The notes under the pieces are model-generated. The model searched no databases. It worked only from the letters and a program-made list of their open reading frames with translations, and was not told where the DNA came from. A program made the translations under genes and the position numbers. Below, piece by piece: positions 25,601 to 37,435 of a stretch of 64,000 nucleotides of DNA. Source of the DNA: Icerya purchasi. Its lineage: Eukaryota; Arthropoda; Insecta; Hemiptera; Monophlebidae. Location of the stretch: the NCBI GenBank assembly GCA_039619475.1, contig CM077115.1, positions 101,554,393 to 101,618,392 of the forward strand, given 5' to 3'. Position 1 is the stretch's first letter. Each line of letters begins with the position of its first letter.

Positions 25601-27253
25601 CTAATTAACAAACGGAATGTGTATAGATGTAGTATTAAACTGCTTCTGTATTATTATCCTCATCATCATTATTATTATTATTTTTCAATGATATTTTTAG
25701 ACTGTAGAAAATATTTAACAGAAGCGAATAACTAAGAAAATATTAAAGTTTTCCAGTAGAATTTTGCGAAAAAAGATCGCATTAAACTTTTGCAAAATGC
25801 ATTTTTATTTTATTTTTTCTAATTTATAACCTATTGTATTTTTTTCTAAATATGAAAAATTTACTAAAATAAAATGATTAGTAGAATCCGCAACAAAAAA
25901 AAAAAAAACATAAAATAAAATAAAACGTATCAACAAAACAGTAATTAGACGCCTTCAGTTCCTAACAGTTCTCGTTTCTAGTGTTGCCGCCAACCGAAAC
26001 AACAATTTTATTTTAAATTATTCGTAATTTAAAATTATTTGAAAGTGTGACTAATTTAAAATTTCGAATCGAGCAGGTCTGTTTTTAGTGAATTTTACGT
26101 GAAACAAATTAAAATTGCTTTGCGATAAAAAAAAATTCAATAGAAAAACAAAAAAAATAATATGCCTCGGGGCACAGGGCAGAAGTGAAACTTCAAAGGC
26201 ATTTTCCCCAACTTCGATTTAATAGTATTAGTACCAAATTCACCAAGAGTAAGAACCAAATGGGGAGATCTGTGGCTCTTATAAACACATATCTATAAAG
26301 CTTCACTTAAAGAAAAACAAAAACAAATAATGAATCCATTTGTTTTATTAATGTTTTTCATTGATTGTCGCATTCTATAAAAGATATATAATAGGCTTAT
26401 GGTAATTAAAATATGAAATATAAGTTTTTGATGTAATTTTATCAATATAATATCTAGAAAATACTGCATCAATGATATAATACTTCGTACTTTGTCGTTG
26501 ATTCATTTGGATTATTATTAATAATTGAAGTGTTCGGTTTAAAGAAATTCTATTAAAGGCAAAGAATCATCTGTTGCAAAATTGACACGTTGAAGTCTCC
26601 AGCTAATATCACACTGAAAGTGTATGTATAAATTTTCTTTTAATAATCTTGAACCATCGGGAGTGAAAGTAATCTTCTATGTATAAATTTAATTATATGA
26701 CGGACCCTTTGACTCGGAGAAATATAAATGGCAATTAATTTATTTATTTTCCATCTTCCGTCTAATCTAATTGCGCAACATGGTGTATTAACATATCAAT
26801 ATTAGAAGTAACAATATTTAACTTATCATTTCTAATAGGGTTAAACTGCAACCCCTCCTGCTCGAACGTTCTGGCATTTAAATTTCACGATGCAATCGAA
26901 ATCTGGTATGTGTCGATATTACGGTCATTATTCATTTACGTTTCTGTTAAGATTAAAATGCGACTTGCTTCAGTTACAGTTTCTTTGAGATCATTGACAT
27001 TCTCTCTTTCTTTTTCCGATTCTATTTCAAATTCTAATACATTTATTTTCTTTTTTTTCACATACATCTCTCAAAGTGAGGTATAAAATACAATAACATG
27101 CAACATAAATTTTAATTCAATATATTACCGGCTACGTGTTTATTACAAATTCTTAGATATATGAAGAACTCTCTATTAGTTATTCATAACGTACGTTCGC
27201 TTGTTTTTCGTGCCAACTTCCCATATATTTATATATATATATATATATAAAAA

Positions 27254-27302
<49 letters not shown>

Positions 27303-30300
27303 CGCGCTTAAAGAAGTTTCACTTCAAAAAGAAGGCCTAAACAAAACCTTCTTGCTCTGAAATTTTAACTGGGACCTACTTGTAGCTTTAATTAATAAAT
27401 TGCACATACAAATAATTTAAAATTATAGATAATTTTAAATTAAACTGTTTTAATATATATGTGTGTATTAATTGAATTACAAACGAACAAGATTGGCGAC
27501 GATTAATCACATAATCTTATCAAAATATAATCAGTAAAATCAGTCACAGTTTTATGATTGCAACGAAGATTCCTAGAGATTTATGGATGACACCAGTGTA
27601 AGGAAGAAAAGAGGCGCGAACACAAAGACACAGAAGAGTTCTCTTTAAATGAAGTTTTCCAAGTTTTAAATTTTGTATAATTCAAAACAAAAAAAAACAA
27701 AAAGTTGAAATTGACTGATGCGTTTTACTTACAAAAAAATGGCGCAAAATGTCAAAAATCGTCCGTAATTTTTAGAAAATACACCTAAATTTATTTAACT
27801 TATTGTTTTAATTATTCATCGTAAAACACATAAATATTTCTTCGAAGATCTACGGCCTTTTCCTGAATTACTCTTAAGCGCAGGTTCCCTGTTTTGCAAA
27901 GAACAATTTGTAACATATAGTACATCGCGTTTTTCTTTCTAATGAAAAATAATACACGCACATTTTACCAATATATATATAACTACAGCTGGTGATGATC
28001 GATTTTTGTTCTCCCATGGTACACGCTGCGAAATTTCCGAATTAAAGTGCCGAAGGAATTGTTTTTTAACGGATTCAAATTCCGAGCGATTCCTTACGAT
28101 TTTCACTGTTGCGAGGGAAATGATCATGATGTTCTGCGGAAAAGAAAACGACCGAGGAAATAATCGAATAATAATAATACATAAAGATTGAGACATAGCA
28201 CGAGCGAACAAAAGCAAAACCGTGGAAACCTGCAAACGGCGTACACGTAATAATGCGGAATTCTGATCGAATAAGAGGTTATTATCGGTGTTGAATTTAA
28301 CGTCGGCATACCGGGACATCGTATATACGTATCTAGAAGAAGAAGAAACATTTATTTAGAAACATTTTTTACATATAAGTTTCATATGTAAAAATCGTTT
28401 TGAAAAATTGTAATTTTACTTTTTCTACGCGTATTTATATTTACAAAAGTTTTCTTTGGCACCGGAACAAATTATAGTCTCCGGCCGGTAAATTAAAATC
28501 GGCCCCGTCTGAAATTTAATAGAAAAAATTACACTACTACCTTTGTAAACATCTTTTTCTCGTAAGTGTCCACGTTTCGTTTGTAAGTTTAAAATTACCT
28601 TCGGAAGCACCTGTAAAAGAAGAATTTACACGCTCACATATACGCGTTGTACGTATTACATACGTAGACTAGGCCTGTAGCTAAAACAGATGCTAAGATT
28701 TATTCTTCAAAGCATACAACTAGAAATTGATACAAAGTCTAAGCCATTTTTATCAATATGTACGACACTACTCGGTTTTCCTTCAAAACCCCCAGAATCA
28801 CCAGATGCCAGTTCTCTTTCTGTTACTATTATCTTTTATTACTTTTTTTTTTTTTTTTTTTTGGTGGCAACTATGGGCATAAACACAACCTAGCGCAAGA
28901 GGAAATTTTTTCATATTCTTAATTTACAGAATCGGAGTATCAGATCCTACTAGAATGAAACACCACCGCTTAACGAACTATAAGCTACGGTAGCTGACTA
29001 TGAAAAAAAAAAAAAAAGAAATTAAAAACAATAAATGTTTTCTAAGCATAACAGATTTCGTAACAGAATTTCTAAATATAGCAAAATAGCATGATTTTCT
29101 TATTAATACTAGGATGTAAGGATTGCTTTTGTAACGAACAATGACAACAAATATACTTAATTTTTTCCCCTTAAATACTCTCTTTTTATGCTTGTCGTGT
29201 AAATTAGGCTTCGTGATATTACAAGACTCTTTATTCCAGTATTCGTAATCTCTTTGTTTTTAGCTGATGATGGAGTAGACTCGAAAGCAGTACCAAGGAT
29301 AAGAGTACTTACAGACTAGTCCCCACTACTTGCTATATTTGTGGTTGTTTATTATCTTGTTAATTACATTCATTTTTACGGTTTTTATTTTGTTAATTAT
29401 ATTTATTTTTATGGTTTTTATCTTGTTATTTGTTTATTGTTTCTTTCAAAAGTTGATGCGAAACGAAATTATTAAAAAAAAAGAGACAAGTAGAGGAAAA
29501 TTTCGGATGAAACCAGAAAGATTGCAAAATACGAATATAACTTGTCGCCATTCTAGACCGTATAAAATTTAGGTATTCTGCATTTTTATCACATCGAAGG
29601 ATTTCCTCCCTAAAGGCTAACAATCGAATTTCGTTAAATTCTGGTATATAGAATTTTGATATGTCCTCTAGAGAAAATTTTAAAATTCCAGTAATTTACA
29701 GAGAGTTGCAGCTATTTTAGTAGCGCAACAACTAAGCCCGTCAATGTCGGAGCAAATTTGGGCAATAGACAATGTAAATGCCCGGCAACCTGATATTTTT
29801 GGTATGAATACAGTATACGTATAAATTTCCGAATGTAGGCAACGGGGAACACTTTCTGCTTTGTATTCCTATCTGTTGAGGCTTGGGCTTCCTACTTATT
29901 ATCGTTTACCTCGTATATCCTGTCTTTCCATTCTCTATTAATTATTTCTGCTATTTATTTCTTTTTATTTATTACTGCTATTTGTTTCTTAATATGTATT
30001 ACTACTATTTGTTTCTTAATATTTATTACTACTATTTGTTTCTTATTATTAAAGATTTCTGATCGGATTAAAATATAATCGACTTCTTTCTTTTCTAACT
30101 GTTTCTCGATAAAAAGTCCTTGGTTGACAAGCCCAAAAAAACAAACAAAGAAAAAAGAATGTTTTTTTAAATTTTGTTTTAAATGGCTAGAGGAGGCTGT
30201 AATCGTGAGAACAACCCCTTTTTTGGAACGAAGTTCTTTTACGCGGCTTGGCGGTAGGAGTAAACTGTCAGAAATCATCATCGAACGAAAAAGCGTTATG

Positions 30301-30944
30301 CGTACTTCAGGTGACCTTCACTCTCTTTCTCTCTGTCTCTTTCTATTATATACGTGTGCGTGTGCGTGTGTGTGTGCGCGAGTATCGAGATTCGAGCAGC
30401 AAGCATTGTGCGCGGTCAGCTGTATAACCTCAATTCTAAACACGTGTAAATTTTATTTAAACTTATTTTTTGTTTTTGTTTTTTTTTTATTTTAATTCAT
30501 ACAGGATTGTCATTTTTTATCGTATACTTTATGAATGACTTTATACTTATATATCTACCAAAAAGTGAAAGGAACTTCGTTCCTACCGGGTGTCTCCCTC
30601 TAGACACCACTTCTCCTTTTTTTTTTTACACCTAACTTTACCAGCTAGTAACTTTTTTATTTTTTTTTGATCGAAAATTTTTTTGTATATTTTAAAAATA
30701 TCAATAACTTATAGTAAAAATTTTTTTTGTTTTTTTTTTTTATCGACTCGATAAAACGCCCAAAATCTCTAGATCAGAATATCTTTTTAATGTATTTATA
30801 CACATCGAAAGAAAAAAACGATGCTGGTGCAGATTTTGTAAAAGGCCAACTAGGGGGGGGGGGTTGCTGTGTATTCTTCGTAGTAAAATATTTGCGTGAC
30901 TGTTTAACTCGGGGAAACAAAAAGAACAACACAAATGTGTATTT

Positions 30945-30977
<33 letters not shown>

Positions 30978-31999
30978 ATGTACGTTCCATGATCGGCTAG
31001 AGGCACGGATAAATATAGATGTATATGTTAAATAAACGAAATACAGAATTTTTATAGCGTAGTATAGCTTTGCATAGTGCAGAAAACTGATTAGGTTCGA
31101 AAGGATAGTAGAGTCATCAGAGAGGATATTAGACGAGGAGAAGGGAAGATTATGTGTTAATCTGAGGGAATTGAACTGAGGACATTCTGTGAGGATATGG
31201 AGAACAGAAAAATCAGAGATTCATATGCTGCAGATTGAAGCCGGTGTCTTTTGCACAGTAGGTAACCATGTGTGAGTTGCGTATGTACCAGCCGGAGTGT
31301 CTGATAACGATTACATCATCTCTTCTTCGGCTCAGGTGAGTCTTCCATGGTGGCGGACAATCCGCTTAATTTGGCAAAGTTTATTTGAACACGGGATGGC
31401 CAGCCATCGTTGGTTTCATAGTGTGCCACCCAACGAACGAAGTCTGAAGCTGGTACCGGAGTGTCTAGAACAGGGAGCTAACTCATTTCCAGGAATTCCC
31501 GAGTGACTTGGAATCCAGAGGGATGATATCGCGCGAGGCGAGACAGATACCTGCAGTTTGACTATTTCCTTCGCAACGGGGTGTTGTTTATCACTGAAAA
31601 CATCGGATAATTTAAAGCCGCAAGAGAGTCAGTATACAAACGAAGGTGAAGAATTTTTATTTTTGAAGTAGTTTCTGTACTGGCCTGACAGAGACCTTCT
31701 CGGGGATATGTTCGGTTCGCTTTTATCAGTTATTTTTTCTCTGTAATCGATTTATCGAAATTTTAGAGTACTTAAAAAATTTTCGAGCCAAATTTTTATA
31801 TTAATTTTTATTTCAGACACAGAAACATCCGGAATACACTGGTCCTCGGCTAGGTCCGAAAATGGCGGACGAAAACAAAAGACAATTTACCGAAGAACAA
31901 TTACGAGCTCACAATGCGGAACTTAATCTTCAGATGGGTTTCAATAAAGGAGCATCTCAAGCCGGTCTCGGATCTTTCGGCAATACACGTCATATGTAA
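22498..31999 (+). CDS. Calponin-homology protein, muscle protein 20 / transgelin-like (3 exons seen, N-terminus missing)
   Basis: Joining 22498-22697, 25130-25250 and 31817-31999 gives one open frame of 167 residues ending in TAA. Residues about 6-110 form a single calponin-homology domain, with EVLEWIEAVL, YEDILKNGVVLCNLIN, GTNFQLMENIERFQ and YGVPQEEIFQTADLFER. Residues about 144-163 are a calponin-type repeat (LQMGFNKGASQAG), and the end is GNTRHM, as in insect Mp20/Chd64-like and CG5023-like proteins. The known role of the family is actin binding and tuning of contractility in muscle and other cells. The usual length is about 170-190 residues, so only a short N-terminus is missing. It must come from an upstream exon, because the first exon starts at an acceptor with no ATG. 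All splice sites are GT-AG and phases agree. Introns are 2.4 and 6.6 kb and loaded with transposons. Confidence in the family is very high; the exact orthologue is less certain. Confidence 0.95.
23177..23788 (-). mobile_element. Internally deleted hAT transposon in intron 1, perfect 8-bp duplication
   Basis: The left end CAGGCCCGGATTAAG and the right end CGAAATCTAGGCCTG are inverted. The 8-mer GAGAAGCG flanks both sides (23169-23176 and 23789-23796). The only coding remnant is on the - strand. At 612 bp it is far shorter than an autonomous hAT. The clean duplication suggests a fairly recent insertion. Confidence 0.92.
23346..23717 (-). pseudogene. hAT transposase C-terminal dimerisation remnant
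   Basis: This frame reads PNIYIAYGIFVTIPITNCEA then ERSVSILKRIKNMYRSAM then LDDRLSALSRLTIE. The word CEAERSVSILKRIK with following R-S-x-M and L..RL..L matches the hAT-family C-terminal dimerisation region as found in ZMYM-type / 52K-repressor-like transposase proteins. The catalytic core is absent, so this cannot be an active transposase. The C-terminal extension after about residue 90 runs into a TA repeat. Confidence 0.88.
24030..24215 (+). repeat. Interspersed repeat Q, copy 1
   Basis: GTTCAGTGAAGCATGATGTT, AACAAAGAAATCTGATTT and GCCAACATCGAAAGTTTC, then AAATACGGTTTC, recur in the same order at 48530-48760. No ends or frame identify the class. Confidence 0.65.
25130..25250 (+). CDS. Calponin-like gene, second visible coding exon
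   Basis: The acceptor is TTATATTAG and the donor is GTAAGT. The first base completes the split arginine codon. It encodes FQQAIKKYGVPQEEIFQT and on to YSLGRI, ending in phase 0 inside the calponin-homology domain. Confidence 0.94.
27230..27299. repeat. (TA)n microsatellite in intron 2
   Basis: Two TA arrays separated by AAAATATATG. Confidence 0.9.
28841..28900 (-). repeat. Poly-A type retroelement fragment, copy P4 (possible)
   Basis: A run of about 22 T (28841-28862) followed by GGTGGCAACTATGGGCATAA and CAACCTAGCG. In reverse this resembles the 3' end of the P family: TAGGTT, then a GGTA- or ATAGTTG-like word, then poly-A. Weak. Confidence 0.35.
28929..29017 (+). repeat. Short poly-A type retroelement fragment, copy P2
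   Basis: CAGAATCGGAGTATCAGATC, then ATGAAACACCACCGCTTAAC and CTACGGTAGCTGAC, then an A-run at 29002-29015. The same order is seen in P1 and, reversed, in P3. Confidence 0.65.
31065..31645 (-). pseudogene. Non-LTR retrotransposon RNase H / C-terminal remnant, antisense in intron 2
   Basis: Read on the - strand, broken frames contain YTDSLAAL (near 31640), which is the RNase H Y-x-D-S catalytic-aspartate motif; then SLWIPSHSGIPGNELA-like residues (near 31500), the PSHxGIxGNE block; then RIVRHHGRL and a GTYATHTWL block (near 31250-31340); then HILTECPQFNSLR (near 31190-31170), the C-terminal block of I/R1/Jockey-type elements; then NLISFL. Several frameshifts and stops. The order and motifs make the class sure; the clade is not resolved. 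It lies about 170 bp upstream of the terminal exon acceptor. Confidence 0.8.
31817..31999 (+). CDS. Calponin-like gene, terminal coding exon
   Basis: The acceptor is TATTTCAG. It reads TQKHPEYTGPRLGPKMAD and on through FTEEQLRAHNAELNLQMG to GNTRHM and TAA. It contains the end of the calponin-homology domain and the single calponin-like repeat. Confidence 0.96.
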   Translation, partial: TQKHPEYTGPRLGPKMADENKRQFTEEQLRAHNAELNLQMGFNKGASQAGLGSFGNTRHM

Positions 32000-32184
32000 A
32001 ATTATTATTCCACAACCGATCTGAATACTGTGTTTTGATCGGACCGACCACCCCCCGTATTTATTACTCTATTCTCGATATTCTATCGATATCACGTTAT
32101 TATATACTGTCTATTCTTAATAACGAGCTATACTATTTTTATCGACACTTGAGTCAACTCGGTGCTTTTGTGTACACGTGAATG

Positions 32185-32190
32185 AATAAA
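32185..32190 (+). terminator. Poly(A) signal AATAAA of the calponin-like gene
   Basis: AATAAA 186 bp after the stop, followed by T-rich sequence. It is the first canonical hexamer downstream and gives a 3' UTR of about 200 bp. Confidence 0.7.
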
Positions 32191-32209
32191 AGTTAACTCG
32201 TATTCCGGT

Positions 32210-32681
32210 TTTTTCAATAATTTGCGTCTAAATCCTTTTAAAAAGAAAAACTCCTTAACAATAATTTAAATGTACAATCTGCGAAAAATCTCTCTCCGAG
32301 TAATCGGAAATATTTTCTTTCACAATTTTTCCTTTTTTTCTATTCTTTCGATCAATATTTCTTTCCCGTAAAATAAATACTAGCAGCGTAGCATCATCAA
32401 AATTTTTTTGTAAATTCTGTAAGATTTTTGACATATATAAAATCAGAAACCTAAACCAGCGTCGTAGGCTTCTAAATCTACGAGTGTCTGCATCCGAGTA
32501 CGAGAATTCTCCCAAATGACGTCGCAAAGCCAATTTTCGTTAATCAGATATTTAACACAACAGATTTTTTCTATAACTTTGGTATTTAATTAGTCGTAAA
32601 GTGGTTTGTTCTATTTATAAAACTACTTATAGTGTGTAACGTAATGTCCACCGTGTATGTCTATTACTAATGCAAAGAAAC

Positions 32682-32720
<39 letters not shown>

Positions 32721-33020
32721 GCAATTAATGTATATGCTTATATATATTATTTTAATGACTACGTCATTCTTAGCCCGGAGTCACTACATTTTTTGTCCCA
32801 TGATTATGTTCCGTTAATTTATATAAGATAACAAAGATTGAATAATGCTGTGTTGTACAATTGCTGAGACTTTTTTTTTTTTTAAATAAAAGACAGGTAT
32901 AACGTAGTTAATTAAAAACAATTTTTCTAAAAGAAGAAGTTTAGAAGAAAAAAGATTAAAGATCAAGGTGATTTCCCCCTCACGAGGCTGAAAAGGCAAA
33001 GTTCTATATTTATAGGTATA
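32210..33020. other. Intergenic, TA array
   Basis: A (TA)n array at about 32683-32718; otherwise AT-rich with no supported gene. Confidence 0.5.
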
Positions 33021-33772
33021 TACAGGGTGTTCTGAAACTGATTCGGGAAATTTGTTTTACGCTTTAAAGCTCGTCAAAAAAATGAACAAAAACATTTGGT
33101 CGAACAATTAATTAGTTATGATTAATTTAATTTTTTTTTAAATCAATATTTTGTAAAATAAATATTAAAAAGAAGTAAAATACGCGTGTTAATAAATGTA
33201 GTCGTAAATATGTGTAGTCAACACGATGATTTGTCAGTAGCCTATAGCAAGTGCTCAATACGTTGACCATTTCGCTGTACCACCAATTCAGCTCCTTGCG
33301 TAACTGATCAGAAAAAAGGAGACCACGTTCACGACCGTTTGCCATGGTGATTACAATCGCACTGATGGAAAAATATGGCGCAGCTCTTTTTGTTTCTCGT
33401 GTTTACAAAACAGCAAAGAAAAAAACACAAATGAACACTGAGGCTACGACGACGTTGGGATAAAATACGTACAATACCGCTGATTTGAAAAAAATGCGAC
33501 GAATTAGGTTGAATCTTTACTTACAGCTATTGTTGACTATACACACTTACGACTACATTTAATTCAATATTTTACTTTGAAATTTTTATTTCGAAATATA
33601 TTGAATCATAAAAAAAAATATATATATATTTATATATTACAATGAATTAAATTAATTAAAACTAGTTATTTGTTCGCCCCCAAATGATTTTTCCCTCGGG
33701 CCTTTTTTGTTCATTTCGACAAGCTTCATAGCGTAAAACAAATTTCCCGAATTAGTTTCCGAACACCACCTT
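33021..33772. mobile_element. Foldback element with about 220-250-bp inverted arms
   Basis: The left arm begins ACAGGGTGTTCTGAAACTG and continues ATTCGGGAAATTTGTTTTAC. The right arm, reversed, reads GGTGTTCGGAAACTA and ATTCGGGAAATTTGTTTTAC. Pairing continues inward through AATGTAGTCGTAA and AGTCAACA, so the arms run about 33022-33240 and 33525-33772. The 285-bp centre holds a - strand scrap (RNGQRIEHLL) like the C-terminal end of a common insect transposon ORF. The left flank is TA-rich and a TA array follows the right end. Confidence 0.8.
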
Positions 33773-33773
33773 A

Positions 33774-33797
33774 TATATATATATATATATATATATA
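33774..33797. repeat. (TA)n microsatellite at the end of the foldback element
   Basis: TATATA repeats directly following the right arm. Confidence 0.85.
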
Positions 33798-34329
33798 CAT
33801 CTATGTGTGTGTGAATGCCTTTACGAGTGCGGTGCATGTAACCACGTTCAAAGTTAATCAAAGACGTACACGAGTAAAAATATTCTTCCACAGGAATTAT
33901 TGTAATGTCCGAACGTTATTATTGTGACGTTTCTGCGGGAAATTTTTGTCTTGGGCCTCGGTCGCAGCGCAACACCGCGTATTCGGCTAAATGATAACAC
34001 TGGTCTGCAACGAAATCCTCCTTTAAATAAAAATATGATGAATATGAGCAGTTTAACGTGCTGAATCCAGATTTACTTTCCATTTCTTGTGCTATCACGT
34101 ATATATTTATTTAAAATATTTTTTTTTTTTTTGTAATAGATCAAAATTATACATATATTTTGTCTGTCGTTCTTGCATTAACGGTGCTCTAATCAGTTCA
34201 GATCGTATTTGTACACATAAAAACGACACTCGTGCTGATAGAAAAAGAGAGAACGATATCAGCTGACGGGGTTTTAACACTTCAGTCAATCGAGTATTTC
34301 CTCTACTTCTCCATCATTATATACAGACT

Positions 34330-35490
34330 TAACAAAACCGAGGGTCTTCTTACGCGATCTGATTTGAATGACTTTGTTCGCGATCTAGGACTCTCAAAAT
34401 CTAGGGCTCAATTTCTCGGATCAAGATTACAACAATGGAATTTGTTAGATAAAAATACGAAGGTCTCTCATATTTTCGTAACGGACAAGAAGATTTTATG
34501 AGTTATTTCACCAAAGAGGGTGATTTGGTATTTTGTAATGATGTTAACTTCTACAAGAAATCGGGTTTTCTCGAAGGATCGGAGGAATGGCGACTTTTTA
34601 TTAATTCGTCCAAAATCAGTTTGAAAGCTGTATTACTGCACAATATGGCAATAAATGTCCTTAAATTTTCCTAGCATATGCAACAAACATGAAAGAAAAT
34701 TATGGAAATATGAGGAAAAAATTCAATATTTATAGTACACGTGGAACATCCGTGCTGATTTAACAGAGTTGTAGCACAATATTAATTGGATTGCAAGGAG
34801 GATGCACAAAATTCTGTTGTTTTTTATGCGAGTGGGACAGTCGCGCAAGAGATAAGCACTACGTAGTGAAAAATTGACCAAAAAGAGCGAGTTTGATGCG
34901 TGGAGTCAAAAATGTAAAAGAAGAAACTTAAGTTTAAAGTGAAAACATTTTTTTACCACCACTCCTTATAAAGTTGGGTCTTATGAAAAATATTGTAAAA
35001 GCCATAAACAGAGAGATGGTGTGTGAAGGCTTTCAATACCTCAAAACCAAATTCGCTCAAATTAGCAACGCGAAATTGAAAGAAGGAATCTTTGCAGGTC
35101 CCCAAATATACGAAAACTTATGAAGGACTGAAATTTTATAAGTACGTTGCATATAGAGCTAAAAAAGGAGCATGGGAAGTGTATCATAATTTTCCTGGGA
35201 AACAAAAAAAATGCAAATTACCAGGAAATCATCCGAGAACTTCTTTCTGCATCTAAAATGCAACATGGCCCTTGAAATTCATTTTTTAGACTCTCACTTA
35301 GATTTCTTCCCCGCAAAGCTTGGATCAGTATGAACATGGTGAAAGGTTTCATCAAGACACTAAGTGCACATAGAGAGAGGCGCTACAACGGGAAATGGTT
35401 AGAAGCAATGCTTTCCGATTTTTGTTGGTCGATTCGCGTCCCCAAAACTCCAATAGAAAATATGAAAAGGAAGAAAACTACGAAATAATA
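34330..35490 (+). pseudogene. Decayed mobile-element-associated ORF of the LSxSRAxxLGSRL type
   Basis: Broken + strand frames read in order: LNDFVRDLGLSKSRAQFLGS then RLQQWNLLDKNTKVSHIF (34360-34480); RNGDFLLI-like with EWRLFINSSKISLKAVLLHN in the overlapping frame (34585-34645); an F-LCEWDS-like block (near 34820); PNIRKLMKD (near 35105); FLGNKKNANYQEIIRELL (near 35195-35250); then a C-terminal KR-rich end. I recognise this order from highly repeated uncharacterised ORFs in insect genomes, where the protein ends with a SHLDYFP then GERFHQD block; matching scraps are seen near 35290-35360. Multiple stops and shifts. No domain function is known to me and I assign none. Confidence 0.65.
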
Positions 35491-37162
35491 CTATTAACAG
35501 CGAGTAATTCGATTATTTAATGATTTTTGATGTTTTGTAACAAATTTTATCTAATATCGTATCGGTTATAAAAATATATAATTTAAATTTGAAGCAAAAA
35601 AAGGAATTATATTGAAAAATTCCATTAAAAAAAATTCATACGTGATTTGTAATTTTTTATACAATATTTCTATTCAGAAATATTAAATTTGTAATAATTA
35701 TGCATAAAAATCGGAAGGAGAAAAATTTTTTTTTTTTTGCAGACATCCGTCGGGCCCGTATAATGTTGATCGATGTTTTTAAGTATAAATATATTAAACT
35801 TAGTGTGTGCGCGGTCACATTAGCACGACCAATTTCGAAAAATCGACTCATTATTTGTGTTCCGTGCGGTTGTTTTGACGGTTCAGAGAAAGCACCAAAG
35901 CACAATATAATTCCGATACGATTAAGTGTACCTCAGAAATTCAACCCCGTACAATTATTTAACGTTTACCGATGCGATAATCGATCAGCAACACATAATC
36001 GTATTATCAGCGCGCAGCGTGTTCCACTTTTTGTTGATTGTGCTAACGATTGTTTATACATTTTGCATTTCTGCCAATACGAACAAACAGGAATTTTTAA
36101 TATTGGAAAAGAAAAAAAAAACGGCTTATAAATGATTAAAAAATTTTTGAATAAATTTGTTTTTATAAGTGTAACTTTGAGAAACACTTAATTGACTTTA
36201 GCGTGTAAAAAGTATTATCGTAATTGTTCGGAACGACTACTTATATCGCTTATCGCTTTCAGCTCTGCCATATGTTCCGTTTTAGTTATTGCGTATTTCT
36301 TTTTTTATCTGGTAACAGTGGTTGATAGAGAGAAAAAGATAATTGATTTAGTATAAAAACAAGGATAATTTGTGAGCCATTCGAAAGTATCCCGCCGAAT
36401 ATTGAAAATTAATTTATCCGTGATAAAAAAAAAAAAAAAAAAAAAAGTCTCATTTTAGATAACATAAATATACGTAGAAAAAAATTATTATTTTACGGGA
36501 ACTGCTGAAAAGAGAATAATTTGTAATCGTTTTGCGTCCGTGTAATTTTGGTCATTTTATCTTTTTAAAAGAACCCTTATTTATTATTCCGATATATTTT
36601 CTCCTTTTCCCTGGAAGTATTCTATATTAATTGGACCGGCTTGTGCGGCTTCAACGTGTATTCTCCGACGAAGTTAATTTAACAGAGTTCGCGAAAAAAA
36701 AAAAAAAAAACTTTTAACAACGTAACATTTCACTAAAAATAAAAAATCTCCGTATTGCAAATTTCATCGAGAAGAAGAAGAAGAAGAAGAAGAAGAAGAA
36801 GAAGGAAACGCCCGCAAAATGATTAGACGATTCGGACAAAACAGATTCTATTTAAAACTGCGAAGGAATTCTTTGTTATCGAGAAGGAAAAAAAAACGGC
36901 TTTTATCGAAACACTCGACTACTGGAATGTATTTCGATTTTTTTGTCAGAAATGAATAGTTCCTTTTTAAACGCGGAAAGTTTTCTTTTGATTTTCCGGA
37001 GTTACCCGTTAATCGGAACTGGTATTATAACGATTGCAATTGAAATTAGGTCCTCTTCGTCTTCCTGCTCCTCATGCTCCCGGTGATAGCGTTTTCTGTT
37101 GGCGCCTATGAATTTCACTGTGTTCTAGTGCGCATATCGTATTACATTTGTATTGCTCTAAA
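35491..37162. other. Intergenic, no supported gene
   Basis: An open frame of 143 codons (35700-36131, +) shows no recognisable domain and is low in complexity at its start. (GAA)n at 36771-36804 and A-runs at 36427-36446 and 36695-36710. Confidence 0.45.
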
Positions 37163-37435
37163 AGGAAGCGTGGTGGTAGCCTCCTAGTGGTTAAGGTGCT
37201 TGACTGCCAAATCAGAGGTGACAGTAGGTTATCGGGACTCGGTTTACCACCTAGCCAGTAATAATTGGGGGTACCAGAGAAATCTGGGAAAATAAAGCAA
37301 GTAGAAAGGAACTGGCCCCGGTATTCTCATCAGATCCGCATTGGGGGGAACCTTAAGTACATTATGAAAAGCCTAATTTTCACAATCCATGATATTCTAT
37401 CAAGCAGATATCCATGGGACTCGCTTTACTAGTTT
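37163..37435 (+). repeat. tRNA-related SINE, copy S1, with perfect 12-bp duplication
   Basis: The 12-mer TATTGCTCTAAA flanks both sides (37151-37162 and 37436-37447). Within, TGGTAGCCTCCTAGTGGTTA resembles a tRNA A box and GGTTATCGGGACTCGG a B box, about 40 bp apart. The body GAGAAATCTGGGAAAATAAA then TATTCTCATCAGATCCGCAT is shared with S2. The end is GGGACTCGCTTTACT. Structure and duplication fit a SINE; the parent tRNA is not resolved. Confidence 0.88.

Larger units (their letters stand above)
25251..31816 (+). other. Intron 2 of the calponin-like gene (6.6 kb)
   Basis: AT-rich, with a TA array at about 27230-27300, poly-A type fragments near 28.85-29.02 kb, a TTTA tract near 30945-30976, a G-run at 30853-30862, and an antisense non-LTR remnant just before the acceptor. 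No other host exon was recognised inside. Confidence 0.75.

Noticed and set aside
35700..36131. 143-codon frame on the + strand
   Set aside because: Begins in a poly-T stretch (FFFFF), no recognisable domain, overlapping open frames on both strands.
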